Assembly: GCA_002451155.1 (NCBI GenBank)
Contig: DKBG01000098.1
Span: forward strand, 5,296 to 17,690
DNA: 12,395 bases
From: Ignavibacteria bacterium UBA6906
GTDB taxonomy: Bacteria; Bacteroidota; Ignavibacteria; UBA10030; UBA6906
Reading direction: 5' to 3'
Shown here: piece by piece, positions 1-6,260 of the stretch
How positions within the stretch are numbered: the first letter of the stretch is position 1
Layout: every line of letters begins with the position of its first letter
The notes under the pieces: generated by a model
What the model was told of the DNA's origin: nothing
Databases searched by the model: none
What the model saw: only the letters and a program-made list of their open reading frames with translations
Made by a program: the position numbers and the translations under genes

Positions 1-806
1 ACCATCGTGCAGTTGCCGCAGCCGAGGCATCGTTTCGCGACGGCATCCCAGCGGGGGTGTTCGAAGTTCTCGTTGAGTTTCCTGGGAAGTTCAGTCGTCT
101 CTAGAGTCCGCCCCATGCTCCGCGCGGCGGCAGACAGTGATTCCCTCACCCATTCCAGTTCCTCATTCCTGGCCTCGCGCGGCGCAAGCTCTCGAAGGAG
201 TTCTTCCCCTGCCGCGCTTCCCGCCCGGACTGCGAACGTATGACTGTCTTCGTGGCAGATCTCCGTGAGGCAAAGGTCGAATCCCTCCTTCACTTCAGGT
301 CCGGTCTTCATCGAGGCACAGAAGCAATTCTCCCCCACATGGACGCAATCCACCGCGACGATAAACGTGTCCTGCCGGGCTTTGGCGTACCGCTGATCGG
401 TGTAGGGACCTGTCACCAGCACACGGTCCTGGATAAGAATCGCGTTCAGCTCACAGGACCGCACCCCGACAAACGCATAGCGAGTGCCGGCACCGTTTTC
501 GCCCTCAACCTCAAACGACCTGCCGCTTTGTTGAGCGGTGAAGAGCGTGACACGCGGAGGATTGAGGAATCGTTTCCAGGAATGCGGTCCGACTACATAT
601 CCGAACAAAGTGAACTCGTCCGTGCGCCGGAGGCGATACTCACCCGGTGCCTGTTCGTCGGTCCATCCGGCGGGAAGCTCGCTGGCGGTACCGATCTCAT
701 CATACACGATGGCCCCGTCGCGGATGGTGGGAGCGATGATAGAGTACCCGCGCGTGCCCAGCAATCTAAACAGATCATCAAGCGACGAATGGTCGATAAT
801 TTGCAT
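1..806 (-). CDS. Iron-sulfur electron-transfer subunit, sulfhydrogenase beta / anaerobic sulfite reductase A-like (partial, C-terminus off the window)
   Basis: I translated this by hand on the minus strand. It is open from an ATG at 806 to the window edge, giving 268 residues. The start follows a GGGGTGAG stretch and fits the family N-terminus (MQIIDHSSLDDLF, then a TIRDGAIVYDEI segment near residue 27). Family marks are GVRSCELNAI (about 114-123), a Cys-rich stretch DCVHVGENCFCASMKTGP (153-170) followed by EGFDLCLTEI, and at the very end RCLGCGNCT, the first half of a [4Fe-4S] ferredoxin motif. The rest of the dicluster domain lies outside. Proteins of this family pass electrons between iron-sulfur clusters in cytosolic group 3b NiFe hydrogenases (sulfhydrogenases) or in anaerobic sulfite reductase. 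Which complex applies cannot be decided without the next genes to the left, where the FAD/NAD-binding gamma subunit would be expected. Family assignment is firm; the exact role is inferred. Confidence 0.8.
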   Translation of the reverse strand, partial: MQIIDHSSLDDLFRLLGTRGYSIIAPTIRDGAIVYDEIGTASELPAGWTDEQAPGEYRLRRTDEFTLFGYVVGPHSWKRFLNPPRVTLFTAQQSGRSFEVEGENGAGTRYAFVGVRSCELNAILIQDRVLVTGPYTDQRYAKARQDTFIVAVDCVHVGENCFCASMKTGPEVKEGFDLCLTEICHEDSHTFAVRAGSAAGEELLRELAPREARNEELEWVRESLSAAARSMGRTLETTELPRKLNENFEHPRWDAVAKRCLGCGNCTM

Positions 807-1031
807 TCTCACCCCGGTGAGAGTATTCGGAATCACAGATGTGTTCAATGTAATGCAGATGGTATGCCACCGGGGGAGTGCTCAATTCATTCTAATTCAA
901 CAGTCAATGAATGAGTTGCACGCGGAGAGTTCGCAACGTTGGGAAGCAACGCGCATCGACTTCTTAAAAATGCAAATACTGCAAGCGTAGAAAAACTCAA
1001 CAGGAGCTGCTCGCGTGCGCGACGAATCTTC
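807..1031. other. Intergenic region upstream of the redox subunit gene
   Basis: These 225 bases separate the end of nth from the start of the redox subunit gene, both on the minus strand. The stretch is more AT-rich than its flanks. It holds a candidate minus-strand promoter and several short inverted bits such as the 8-base palindrome CAACGTTG at 934-941. I see no convincing T-tailed terminator after nth and no small gene. Confidence 0.5.
973..1000 (-). promoter_or_regulatory. Possible sigma70-like promoter for the redox subunit gene
   Basis: Read on the minus strand there is TTGAGT (complement of 995-1000), a 16-base spacer, and TATTTG (complement of 973-978). It would leave a leader of about 160 bases before the ATG at 806. 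The -10 match is poor and rests on inspection only. Confidence 0.22.
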
Positions 1032-1760
1032 TTACGCGCGGCTGCGATGTGGAGGGGTCTTGGAGAGGAGGATGTTGGCCGAAGGACAGATCGCGCTCAC
1101 TCCGCACTCACCGCACTTCGGCTTTCTTGCCTGGCAAGTCCGGCGGCCGTGGAGGATGAGAATGCTTCCGACGTCGATCCATTCCTTCTGAGGGAAAATT
1201 CGCATCAAGTCCTGTTCGATCGCATCAGGAGTATCCGCTTCCGTGAAGCCAAGCCTGCGCGCGAGGCGGTGAACATGCGTGTCCACCACCACGCCTGAAG
1301 AAAGGCCATACGCCTGTCCGAGAACAACATTCGCAGTTTTCCGCCCGACTCCCGGAAGCTCGACCAGATCGTTCATGGAGTCCGGAACCTTCCCCGCATG
1401 GCGGGCGACGATCGCCTGGCAACACGCGATGATATTCTTCGCCTTCATCCGGTAGAAACCGGTGGAGCGAATCTCCTGCTCAAGCTCAACCTGACTGACA
1501 TTCGCGAAGGATTCGGCGCCGGGATATTTCGCAAACAGTCCCGGCGTCACCTTGTTCACTCTCTCGTCAGTGCATTGCGCGGAAAGGATGGTTGCAACAA
1601 GGAGCTGGAGCGGATTCTGATGAAGAAGAGCGGTGCGCGCCTCAGGGAATTCCTTTCGCAGTTTCCTCAAAACCGCGCGCGCCCGCGCCCGGCGTGCCGC
1701 GAGATCCTCGACAGACGCCGGGATTCTTGTCTTTGCGTGTGATTCTGACCGTGCTGGCAT
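1032..1760 (-). CDS. nth: Endonuclease III (DNA glycosylase/AP lyase)
   Basis: This bifunctional base-excision-repair enzyme removes oxidised pyrimidines and cleaves the abasic site. The 242-residue protein has the helix-hairpin-helix LPGVGRKTANVVL (135-147) with the Schiff-base lysine K141. The catalytic aspartate D160 lies in VVVDTHVHRL. The C-terminal [4Fe-4S] ligands C209, C216, C219 and C225 have the exact C-x6-C-x2-C-x5-C spacing. LVATILSAQCTD (54-65) is also typical. It is about 30 residues longer than the E. coli enzyme, mainly through a basic N-terminal extension. An in-frame stop lies just upstream of the ATG, so the start cannot move further out, though an internal start is possible. 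It is last in the minus-strand run from polX, 45 bases after the thioredoxin-like ferredoxin, and probably shares its transcript. Identity is certain by motif. Confidence 0.96.
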   Translation of the reverse strand: MPARSESHAKTRIPASVEDLAARRARARAVLRKLRKEFPEARTALLHQNPLQLLVATILSAQCTDERVNKVTPGLFAKYPGAESFANVSQVELEQEIRSTGFYRMKAKNIIACCQAIVARHAGKVPDSMNDLVELPGVGRKTANVVLGQAYGLSSGVVVDTHVHRLARRLGFTEADTPDAIEQDLMRIFPQKEWIDVGSILILHGRRTCQARKPKCGECGVSAICPSANILLSKTPPHRSRA

Positions 1761-1805
1761 TCCTGGTACCCGTCACGATTCAGGAGGCGGCCGCCACCCC
1801 CGGGA

Positions 1806-2171
1806 TTATTCGCCCTTCTCGAGCTGCGGATATTGCAGAAACGAAGGTTTATAGCGGGGATCCGGAGGCAGCAGGCGCTGAATGACCTCCCCCCCAATGA
1901 TCGTGCGTTCGATGATTTCAGGAATATCGTCGCGCGTCACTTTCGCGTACCAGATCCCCTCCGGGTAGATGACCATCGCGATCCCGTGTTCGCAGGCGTC
2001 AAGGCAGCCAGCGCTGTTCGAGCGGACCACTCTGGCGAGTCCCCGTTTCTTGAGCTCCGCCTTCAGGAAATCACGCACCTCCACCGACCCCTTTGACGCA
2101 CAGCAGCCCTTCGGATGATCGGCGGGGCGTTCGTTCACGCACACAAAGATGTGTCGCTTGAATCTTCCCAT
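1806..2171 (-). CDS. Thioredoxin-like [2Fe-2S] ferredoxin
   Basis: This is a small (121-residue) cytosolic electron carrier of the thioredoxin-fold [2Fe-2S] ferredoxin family, the fold also seen in NuoE-type and clostridial/Aquifex ferredoxins. Likely cluster ligands are C11 in IFVCVNER, C23 or C24 in KGCCASKG, and C56 and C60 in SAGCLDACEHG. This matches the C-x(11-12)-C ... C-x3-C pattern. The segment MVIYPEGIWYAKV (66-78) is typical of the family's last strands. It is followed by a 40-residue tail ending in a charged stretch. The ATG comes one base after the stop of the preceding ferredoxin (TGA-C-ATG), with only a weak Shine-Dalgarno site, which suggests translational coupling. The redox partner is unknown. 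The adjacent nth encodes an iron-sulfur enzyme, but no functional link is shown. Confidence 0.9.
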   Translation of the reverse strand: MGRFKRHIFVCVNERPADHPKGCCASKGSVEVRDFLKAELKKRGLARVVRSNSAGCLDACEHGIAMVIYPEGIWYAKVTRDDIPEIIERTIIGGEVIQRLLPPDPRYKPSFLQYPQLEKGE

Positions 2172-2172
2172 G

Positions 2173-2460
2173 TCACCAGTAGGTAGCTGTGACGGTCACG
2201 TCGCCTTTGACTTTTGCCATGCAGGCGGCCCGTTCATTCAGGGAAAAGCTGTTGGTTTCCATACACTTCTTTTCAAGCGGTGTGGGAGGCGACAGATGCT
2301 CCATCCCCTCTACCACGGTTACTCTGCACCAGCCACAGATGCCATCCCCGCTGCAGGACTGTCCGATTGGCACCTCGACCTGGTTTGCAGCCGCAAGGAT
2401 TGTCGCACCGGCGCGTATTTCCCGTGATTTGCCGAGAGGTATGAATCGAACGACAGGCAT
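2173..2460 (-). CDS. Plant/adrenodoxin-type [2Fe-2S] ferredoxin
   Basis: This 95-residue protein is a single 2Fe-2S ferredoxin domain. Cluster ligands are C36, C42 and C45 (QSCSGDGICGWC, the C-x5-C-x2-C signature) and C80 (ERAACMA). ATILAAANQVEVPIGQSC is the usual lead-in helix and loop, and GDVTV near the end is the final strand. A further cysteine, C66, is not a normal ligand. It carries one electron in the cytosol. The context does not name its reductase or acceptor. The ATG overlaps the stop of the upstream LiaF-like gene by one base (TGATG), and a strong GGGAGGGG ribosome-binding site sits inside that gene. Translation is therefore likely coupled. Confidence 0.93.
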   Translation of the reverse strand: MPVVRFIPLGKSREIRAGATILAAANQVEVPIGQSCSGDGICGWCRVTVVEGMEHLSPPTPLEKKCMETNSFSLNERAACMAKVKGDVTVTATYW

Positions 2461-3038
2461 CAGCCCCTCCCGATCCTGATCTGGCCGAACACTGCTGACG
2501 TGCGAATGCGGATTCTCGCTGAAGCCGTGTGGAAGTCAGGACTCTCCACACGCAGATCAGCCAGCATGCCACCCCTCTTCTGTTGCTCAATCTCGACCTC
2601 GCCGAACACCGTCGAGGTCGCGGCGGAATATGCTCCATCGCGCGGGAGAAGGATCACGATACTCCCGAAAACCGTGCTCACCGAAAGGAGATGCTCCCCC
2701 CGCGCAAGTCCCGCCGAGGTCAGGTCAAGCCGGACGCTCCCGAATACACTCGAGAATTTCCCACCGGCAAAATCCTTCGATGCTATGACGGCGTTCACCT
2801 CCTCAAACACGGATTCGTCGCTCATCGAACCAGTCGATGGTGCGCCAGCGCCGACATTTCTCGCCCCTTTCGACACGGCGAAATTCCTTCGCAGCAGATA
2901 GACGCCCCAGAGAATAAACATAAGCGGCCACCATACATGAACGAACTGTCCGAAATCCCAGACGCCCCATGTCTCAAGAAGAAAGAGCAGACCGAGGGCG
3001 ATGAGCGAAATACCGAGCCAGTTTCGACCGAAGCGCAT
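2460..3038 (-). CDS. LiaF-like membrane protein with VFG-repeat C-terminal domain
   Basis: The 192-residue protein resembles the LiaF / cell-wall-active antibiotic response family. Two hydrophobic segments (about 8-25 and 35-50, the second WWPLMFILWGVYLLRR) form a membrane anchor, followed by a Gly/Ser/Ala-rich linker (57-75). The soluble part carries four spaced VFG motifs at 98-100, 123-125, 144-146 and 183-185, each followed by a hydrophobic strand (for example VFGSVRLDL and VFGEVEIEQ), as expected for a small beta-solenoid. In Firmicutes LiaF restrains the LiaRS envelope-stress system. No two-component genes lie nearby, so that role should not be carried over. The ATG has a clear GAGGT site, and the gene begins 9 bases after polX ends, so it is second in the operon. 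Family is fairly sure; function is unknown. Confidence 0.85.
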   Translation of the reverse strand: MRFGRNWLGISLIALGLLFLLETWGVWDFGQFVHVWWPLMFILWGVYLLRRNFAVSKGARNVGAGAPSTGSMSDESVFEEVNAVIASKDFAGGKFSSVFGSVRLDLTSAGLARGEHLLSVSTVFGSIVILLPRDGAYSAATSTVFGEVEIEQQKRGGMLADLRVESPDFHTASARIRIRTSAVFGQIRIGRG

Positions 3039-3047
3039 TTTCTACCT

Positions 3048-4805
3048 CTATCCTTTGCCCGAGAAGAGTTTTTCCAATTCTGTCGATGACCTGGTGTTAA
3101 GCACATCGTGCTTCGTCAGCCACCCCTTCCGCGCGATGCCCACACCGTAGGAGACATCACGTAAGCCGTCGGTATTGTGTGCATCCGGGTTAATGGGGAT
3201 GAGAACTCCCTTTTCCCTTGCGTACCTGCAGAGCCGCCAGTCCAGGTCAAGACGCATCGGATGAGCGTTGAATTCAATCATCTTCCCGTAGTCCGCCGCG
3301 GCTGCGATCACTTCGGACATATTGACCGGATACGCGTCGCGTGACAGGAGTAACCTCCCCGTCGGATGGCCGAGCATTGTTACACGTTTGTGCTTGAGCG
3401 CCTTAACAATGCGCCTGGTCATCTCCCGTTCGGACATCCGGAACCCGCTGTGAACGGAAATCACGACGTACTCAAAAAGACTGAGGACTTTTTCGGACCA
3501 ATCCAGATCTCCGTTCGTCAGAATATCGCACTCAGTTCCCGCAAATATCCTGAACCCCTTCAGCCGGCTGTTCAGCGTGTCGATTTCCTTGATCTGCGCC
3601 TTCGCCTTCTCTTCCGAGAGTCCTCCTGCGTATGCCGCGGCTTTGCTGTGGTCGCCGATGCCAAGGTACTCCCATCCGAGCGACCTCGCCGCGTCAACCA
3701 TCTCCTCGAGTGTGTTGACTCCGTCGCTGTACGTCGTGTGACAGTGCAAAGTGCCCCGAATGTCCTTCGCTTCCAGGAGGGCCGGGAGCGTGCCCTTCTC
3801 CGCCTCTTCGATCTCCCCAAGGTTCTCTCTGAGCTCCGGGGGGATGTACTGAAGATCGAGCGCCCTGTAGATATCCGCCTCGTTCTCGCACTTCACCGCC
3901 CTTTTCCCCCTCCCCCGCTTCGTCTCCGTCCCGAGCCGGGAAAAGCCATACTCGTTCAGGCTGAGTCCGTAGCGTTTCGCCCTCCCGCGCAATTCGACAT
4001 TGTGTTCTTTACTGCCGGTGAAGTAATTCAAGGCAAACGGATACTCGGCGTCGCTGACAATGCGCAGGTCGCAGTTTATCCCCCTCTCCAGCTGCACCGT
4101 CGACTTGGTTTCCCCATGCGCGACCACAGACGAGATCCCCGGAGCGTTCACGAACGCGTCCATCAGGCGCACCTGCTGGCCGTCCCGGCAACTGAGGAGG
4201 AGATCTATGTCTCCAATGATTTCCTTTCTTCTCCGGATGCTGCCCGCGAGCGAGGCGCGGATGACGCCCTTCTGGCCCTTCATATATTCCAGCATGCGTT
4301 CCGCCGGTTCAGCGGCCTGGGGATAGAGGATCTTCTCTCCTCTGCTCTTGAGCGCTTCGATACCCTTGAGGATATTCTGTTCGGTCTTTTCTCCGAATCC
4401 CTCCAGCGTGGCAAGCGTGCCACCGGCCGCGGCGCGGGCAAGTTCATCGAGACTTCTGATCTTCAACCGTTCATAAAGGATTTTTACACGTTTCGGGCCC
4501 AGCCCCTGGATTCGAAGCATCTCGAGAAGCCCGTCAGGGAAGGATTTACGCAGGTCGGCATAGTCCTTCGAATTGCCTGTCTTCACAAGATCTGTAATGA
4601 CCTGTGCAATACCCTTGCCAATCCCCTTTACCTCAAGCAGTTCACCGGACTCCACGAGGGTTCCGATGTCCCGCGAAATTCCTCCCACGGCACGGGCCGC
4701 ATTTTGAAATGCGCGGGATTTGAACGGATTCGCGCCCTGCAATTCAAGGAGAGTCCCCATCTCTTCAAGGATTTCAACAATCCTCTTTTTATCAATCGGA
4801 TTCAA
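3048..4805 (-). CDS. polX: DNA polymerase X family protein with C-terminal PHP domain
   Basis: This repair polymerase fills short gaps during base excision repair and carries a metal-dependent PHP nuclease/phosphoesterase module. It has 585 residues, near the bacterial PolX norm of about 570. An N-terminal 8-kDa-type domain (1-85, with ANPFKSRAFQNAARAV) is followed by helix-hairpin-helix elements near 59-66, 98-106 and 134-141. Palm catalytic aspartates are D199 and D201 (IIGDIDLLLS) and D246 (NCDLRIV). The PHP domain (about 350-580) has LHCHTTYSDG (H354, H356), GDHS (H386), E425, SVHS (H452), LGHP (H480) and NPDAHN (D541, H543), so all metal ligands seem intact. The start is a TTG, chosen because it gives the family N-terminus and follows GGAACG. 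It heads the operon that ends with nth, another base-excision-repair gene. Confidence 0.96.
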   Translation of the reverse strand: MNPIDKKRIVEILEEMGTLLELQGANPFKSRAFQNAARAVGGISRDIGTLVESGELLEVKGIGKGIAQVITDLVKTGNSKDYADLRKSFPDGLLEMLRIQGLGPKRVKILYERLKIRSLDELARAAAGGTLATLEGFGEKTEQNILKGIEALKSRGEKILYPQAAEPAERMLEYMKGQKGVIRASLAGSIRRRKEIIGDIDLLLSCRDGQQVRLMDAFVNAPGISSVVAHGETKSTVQLERGINCDLRIVSDAEYPFALNYFTGSKEHNVELRGRAKRYGLSLNEYGFSRLGTETKRGRGKRAVKCENEADIYRALDLQYIPPELRENLGEIEEAEKGTLPALLEAKDIRGTLHCHTTYSDGVNTLEEMVDAARSLGWEYLGIGDHSKAAAYAGGLSEEKAKAQIKEIDTLNSRLKGFRIFAGTECDILTNGDLDWSEKVLSLFEYVVISVHSGFRMSEREMTRRIVKALKHKRVTMLGHPTGRLLLSRDAYPVNMSEVIAAAADYGKMIEFNAHPMRLDLDWRLCRYAREKGVLIPINPDAHNTDGLRDVSYGVGIARKGWLTKHDVLNTRSSTELEKLFSGKG

Positions 4806-4878
4806 CGTTCCGGGAGTCCTGACGTGGTCGGAGGCAGAAGGACAGGCTTATCAACGGCCGCTCCGTGTGCGATCATCT

Positions 4879-4907
4879 AAGCTACAAAACGGGGTTCTGA
4901 GTTTCAA
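4879..4907 (-). promoter_or_regulatory. Candidate promoter of the polX-nth operon
   Basis: On the minus strand TTGAAA (complement of 4902-4907, five of six -35 matches) is followed by a 17-base spacer and TAGCTT (complement of 4879-4884, a weak -10). It would start transcription about 65 bases before the polX TTG. The surrounding 153-base gap (4806-4958) shows no T-tailed terminator after the PKS gene, so read-through from there is also possible. Confidence 0.33.
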
Positions 4908-4958
4908 CCAAACAGACTTGATGGCTGGGACTGGCAACGGGTGTTGTGTTGAGACGGA

Positions 4959-5999
4959 CTACCAGCGGAGGAGAGCGCCTTCGACAGCCAAGCCCGGCCC
5001 CATCGCTAGCATCAGGCCGGTCTCCCCCGACCGTGGTGAGGAGTCCTTGACGGTGCGGTCGAGAACGAAAAGGACGGTCGGCGAAGACATGTTTCCGTAA
5101 TTCCTCAATACCTCCCTGCTCGTGAGGAGCTGGGTTTCAGTGAGACCGACCGCGCTCTTTATGCTGTCGATCACCTTTCGGCCACCGGAGTGGATAATCC
5201 AGTGATCGACATCGTCACGCGTCATGCCTTGTCGTTCCAGGAGCGAATCGATTACCCGGGCGGCGAGGGTCCCGGCGACGCTACGAATATCCTTTGAGAG
5301 CACGATACGGAGTTTGCCTCCGCGGAACTGGAACCCGACCGTATGGATGAACGATGGATCCAGGTATGTTTCGAACCCGACGATTTCGGGAGTCGCGCCT
5401 GCAGTGTGGTTCCCGACGATCACGGCCGCCGCTCCGTCCCCGCAGATGGCGTTCCCCACCACCGTTTCAATATCATCATCAACGTAGTAGCAGGCGGAAC
5501 AGATTTCCACGGTCAGGACGAGGGCCTTTTTTGTCGGATACGCCTTGACGTAGTCGAACGCCCGCTGAAGGCCGGGCATGGCGCCTGCGCACCCCATACC
5601 GATAAGATCGGCGCGCTGAACCGAACTCTTCATCGAGAGCTCCTTGATCAGGAGAGCCGAAAGACCAGGACAGAGATATCCGGTGCAGGACACGCCGACG
5701 AAGAAATCAACATCCGCGGGGGTAAGTCCGCTCCCCTCCAGGCAGGAGAGAATCGCCTCTTTCCCCAGCCGCACAGAATGCTCCGCAAATCGCGCGTGAA
5801 GTTCATCGGCAGACTCGTTCGGAACGAAGGTACGGCTGTCGAACGAGAAGTGCCGGAAGTCGATATCGCTCCCCATGAAGATCTTTTCGATCCGGGCGTT
5901 TTTGTAAGAGGGGAAATATCTGGTGGAGATGTCGTAGATTTCCCGCTGCGAGTATCTGTTCGGCGGATTCGCGGTGCCAATGGAGAGGATGTGCGCCAC
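4959..5999 (-). CDS. Type III polyketide synthase (chalcone/stilbene synthase-like)
   Basis: This homodimeric ketosynthase condenses an acyl-CoA starter with malonyl-CoA units, giving pyrones, resorcinols or similar products. With the GTG start at 5999 it has 346 residues. The catalytic triad is intact: Cys137 in GMGCAGAMPGLQ, His270 in WIIHSGGRKVID and Asn303 in LRNYGNMSSPT. CGDGAAAVIV and the closing GPGLAVEGALL are also family marks. The start is uncertain. A TTG at 6038 in the same frame adds 13 residues behind a distant AGGG, with a stop just above it. I prefer the GTG because the protein then begins VAHILSIGTANPP, as relatives do. It stands alone: no methyltransferase, ketoreductase or acyl-CoA ligase is adjacent, although bacterial relatives often have a methyltransferase partner. 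The product cannot be read from sequence. Confidence 0.93.
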   Translation of the reverse strand: MAHILSIGTANPPNRYSQREIYDISTRYFPSYKNARIEKIFMGSDIDFRHFSFDSRTFVPNESADELHARFAEHSVRLGKEAILSCLEGSGLTPADVDFFVGVSCTGYLCPGLSALLIKELSMKSSVQRADLIGMGCAGAMPGLQRAFDYVKAYPTKKALVLTVEICSACYYVDDDIETVVGNAICGDGAAAVIVGNHTAGATPEIVGFETYLDPSFIHTVGFQFRGGKLRIVLSKDIRSVAGTLAARVIDSLLERQGMTRDDVDHWIIHSGGRKVIDSIKSAVGLTETQLLTSREVLRNYGNMSSPTVLFVLDRTVKDSSPRSGETGLMLAMGPGLAVEGALLRW

Positions 6000-6105
6000 A
6001 AAGAAGCCAATTGAAAATGGATGATGGAGTACACACAACCGACAACATCCCTACTGGACCTGCAGACTCAATGACGAGGCACATCAGAAAGGTACTAGGG
6101 ACTAC

Positions 6106-6134
6106 GTAATACACAATTCACTGCCCAATGACAA
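6106..6134 (-). promoter_or_regulatory. Sigma70-like promoter of the type III PKS gene
   Basis: Read on the minus strand: TTGTCA (complement of 6129-6134, five of six), a 17-base spacer, then TATTAC (complement of 6106-6111, four of six). Transcription would begin near 6099, leaving a leader of 60-100 bases depending on the PKS start. It lies in the AT-richer gap between dus and the PKS gene and is the best promoter match I found. Confidence 0.48.
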
Positions 6135-6228
6135 CCTTTAACTAGCCGCCTGCACCTAACGGATACAACCATTTACCAGGCAAAATAATTCCGCCGTCAA
6201 AGCCATTGGAATAGTCCAGGGGCAAATC

Positions 6229-6244
6229 GCCCGTGGAGACGGGC
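6229..6244 (-). terminator. Possible hairpin terminator after dus
   Basis: On the minus strand GCCCGT-CTCC-ACGGGC forms a perfect six-pair GC-rich stem with a four-base loop. It begins 17 bases after the dus stop codon and is followed by GATTTG. The T tract is short, so termination would be weak. Position and stem quality support it. Confidence 0.38.
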
Positions 6245-6260
6245 ACTTGGCGAACAGGGA

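Noticed and set aside
240..914. 224-codon plus-strand open frame
   Set aside because: It lies opposite the edge-truncated redox subunit, whose minus-strand reading has clear family motifs. The plus translation has none.
934..941. CAACGTTG palindrome with nearby GTTGC/GCAAC bits as a redox-regulator operator
   Set aside because: It is short and matches no FNR/CRP or similar site that I know; likely chance.
985..1025. Possible terminator after nth (short stem before a T stretch on the minus strand)
   Set aside because: Only about four base pairs, including a wobble, can form; too weak to call.
3366..4880. 504-codon plus-strand open frame antisense to polX
   Set aside because: It is a shadow in GC-rich DNA. 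The opposite strand has a full PolX with all catalytic motifs, and the antisense translation resembles no family.
5803..6114. 103-codon minus-strand frame overlapping the PKS start
   Set aside because: It runs out of frame over the PKS N-terminus. The PKS frame is intact and conserved, so this is neither a leader gene nor evidence of a frameshift.
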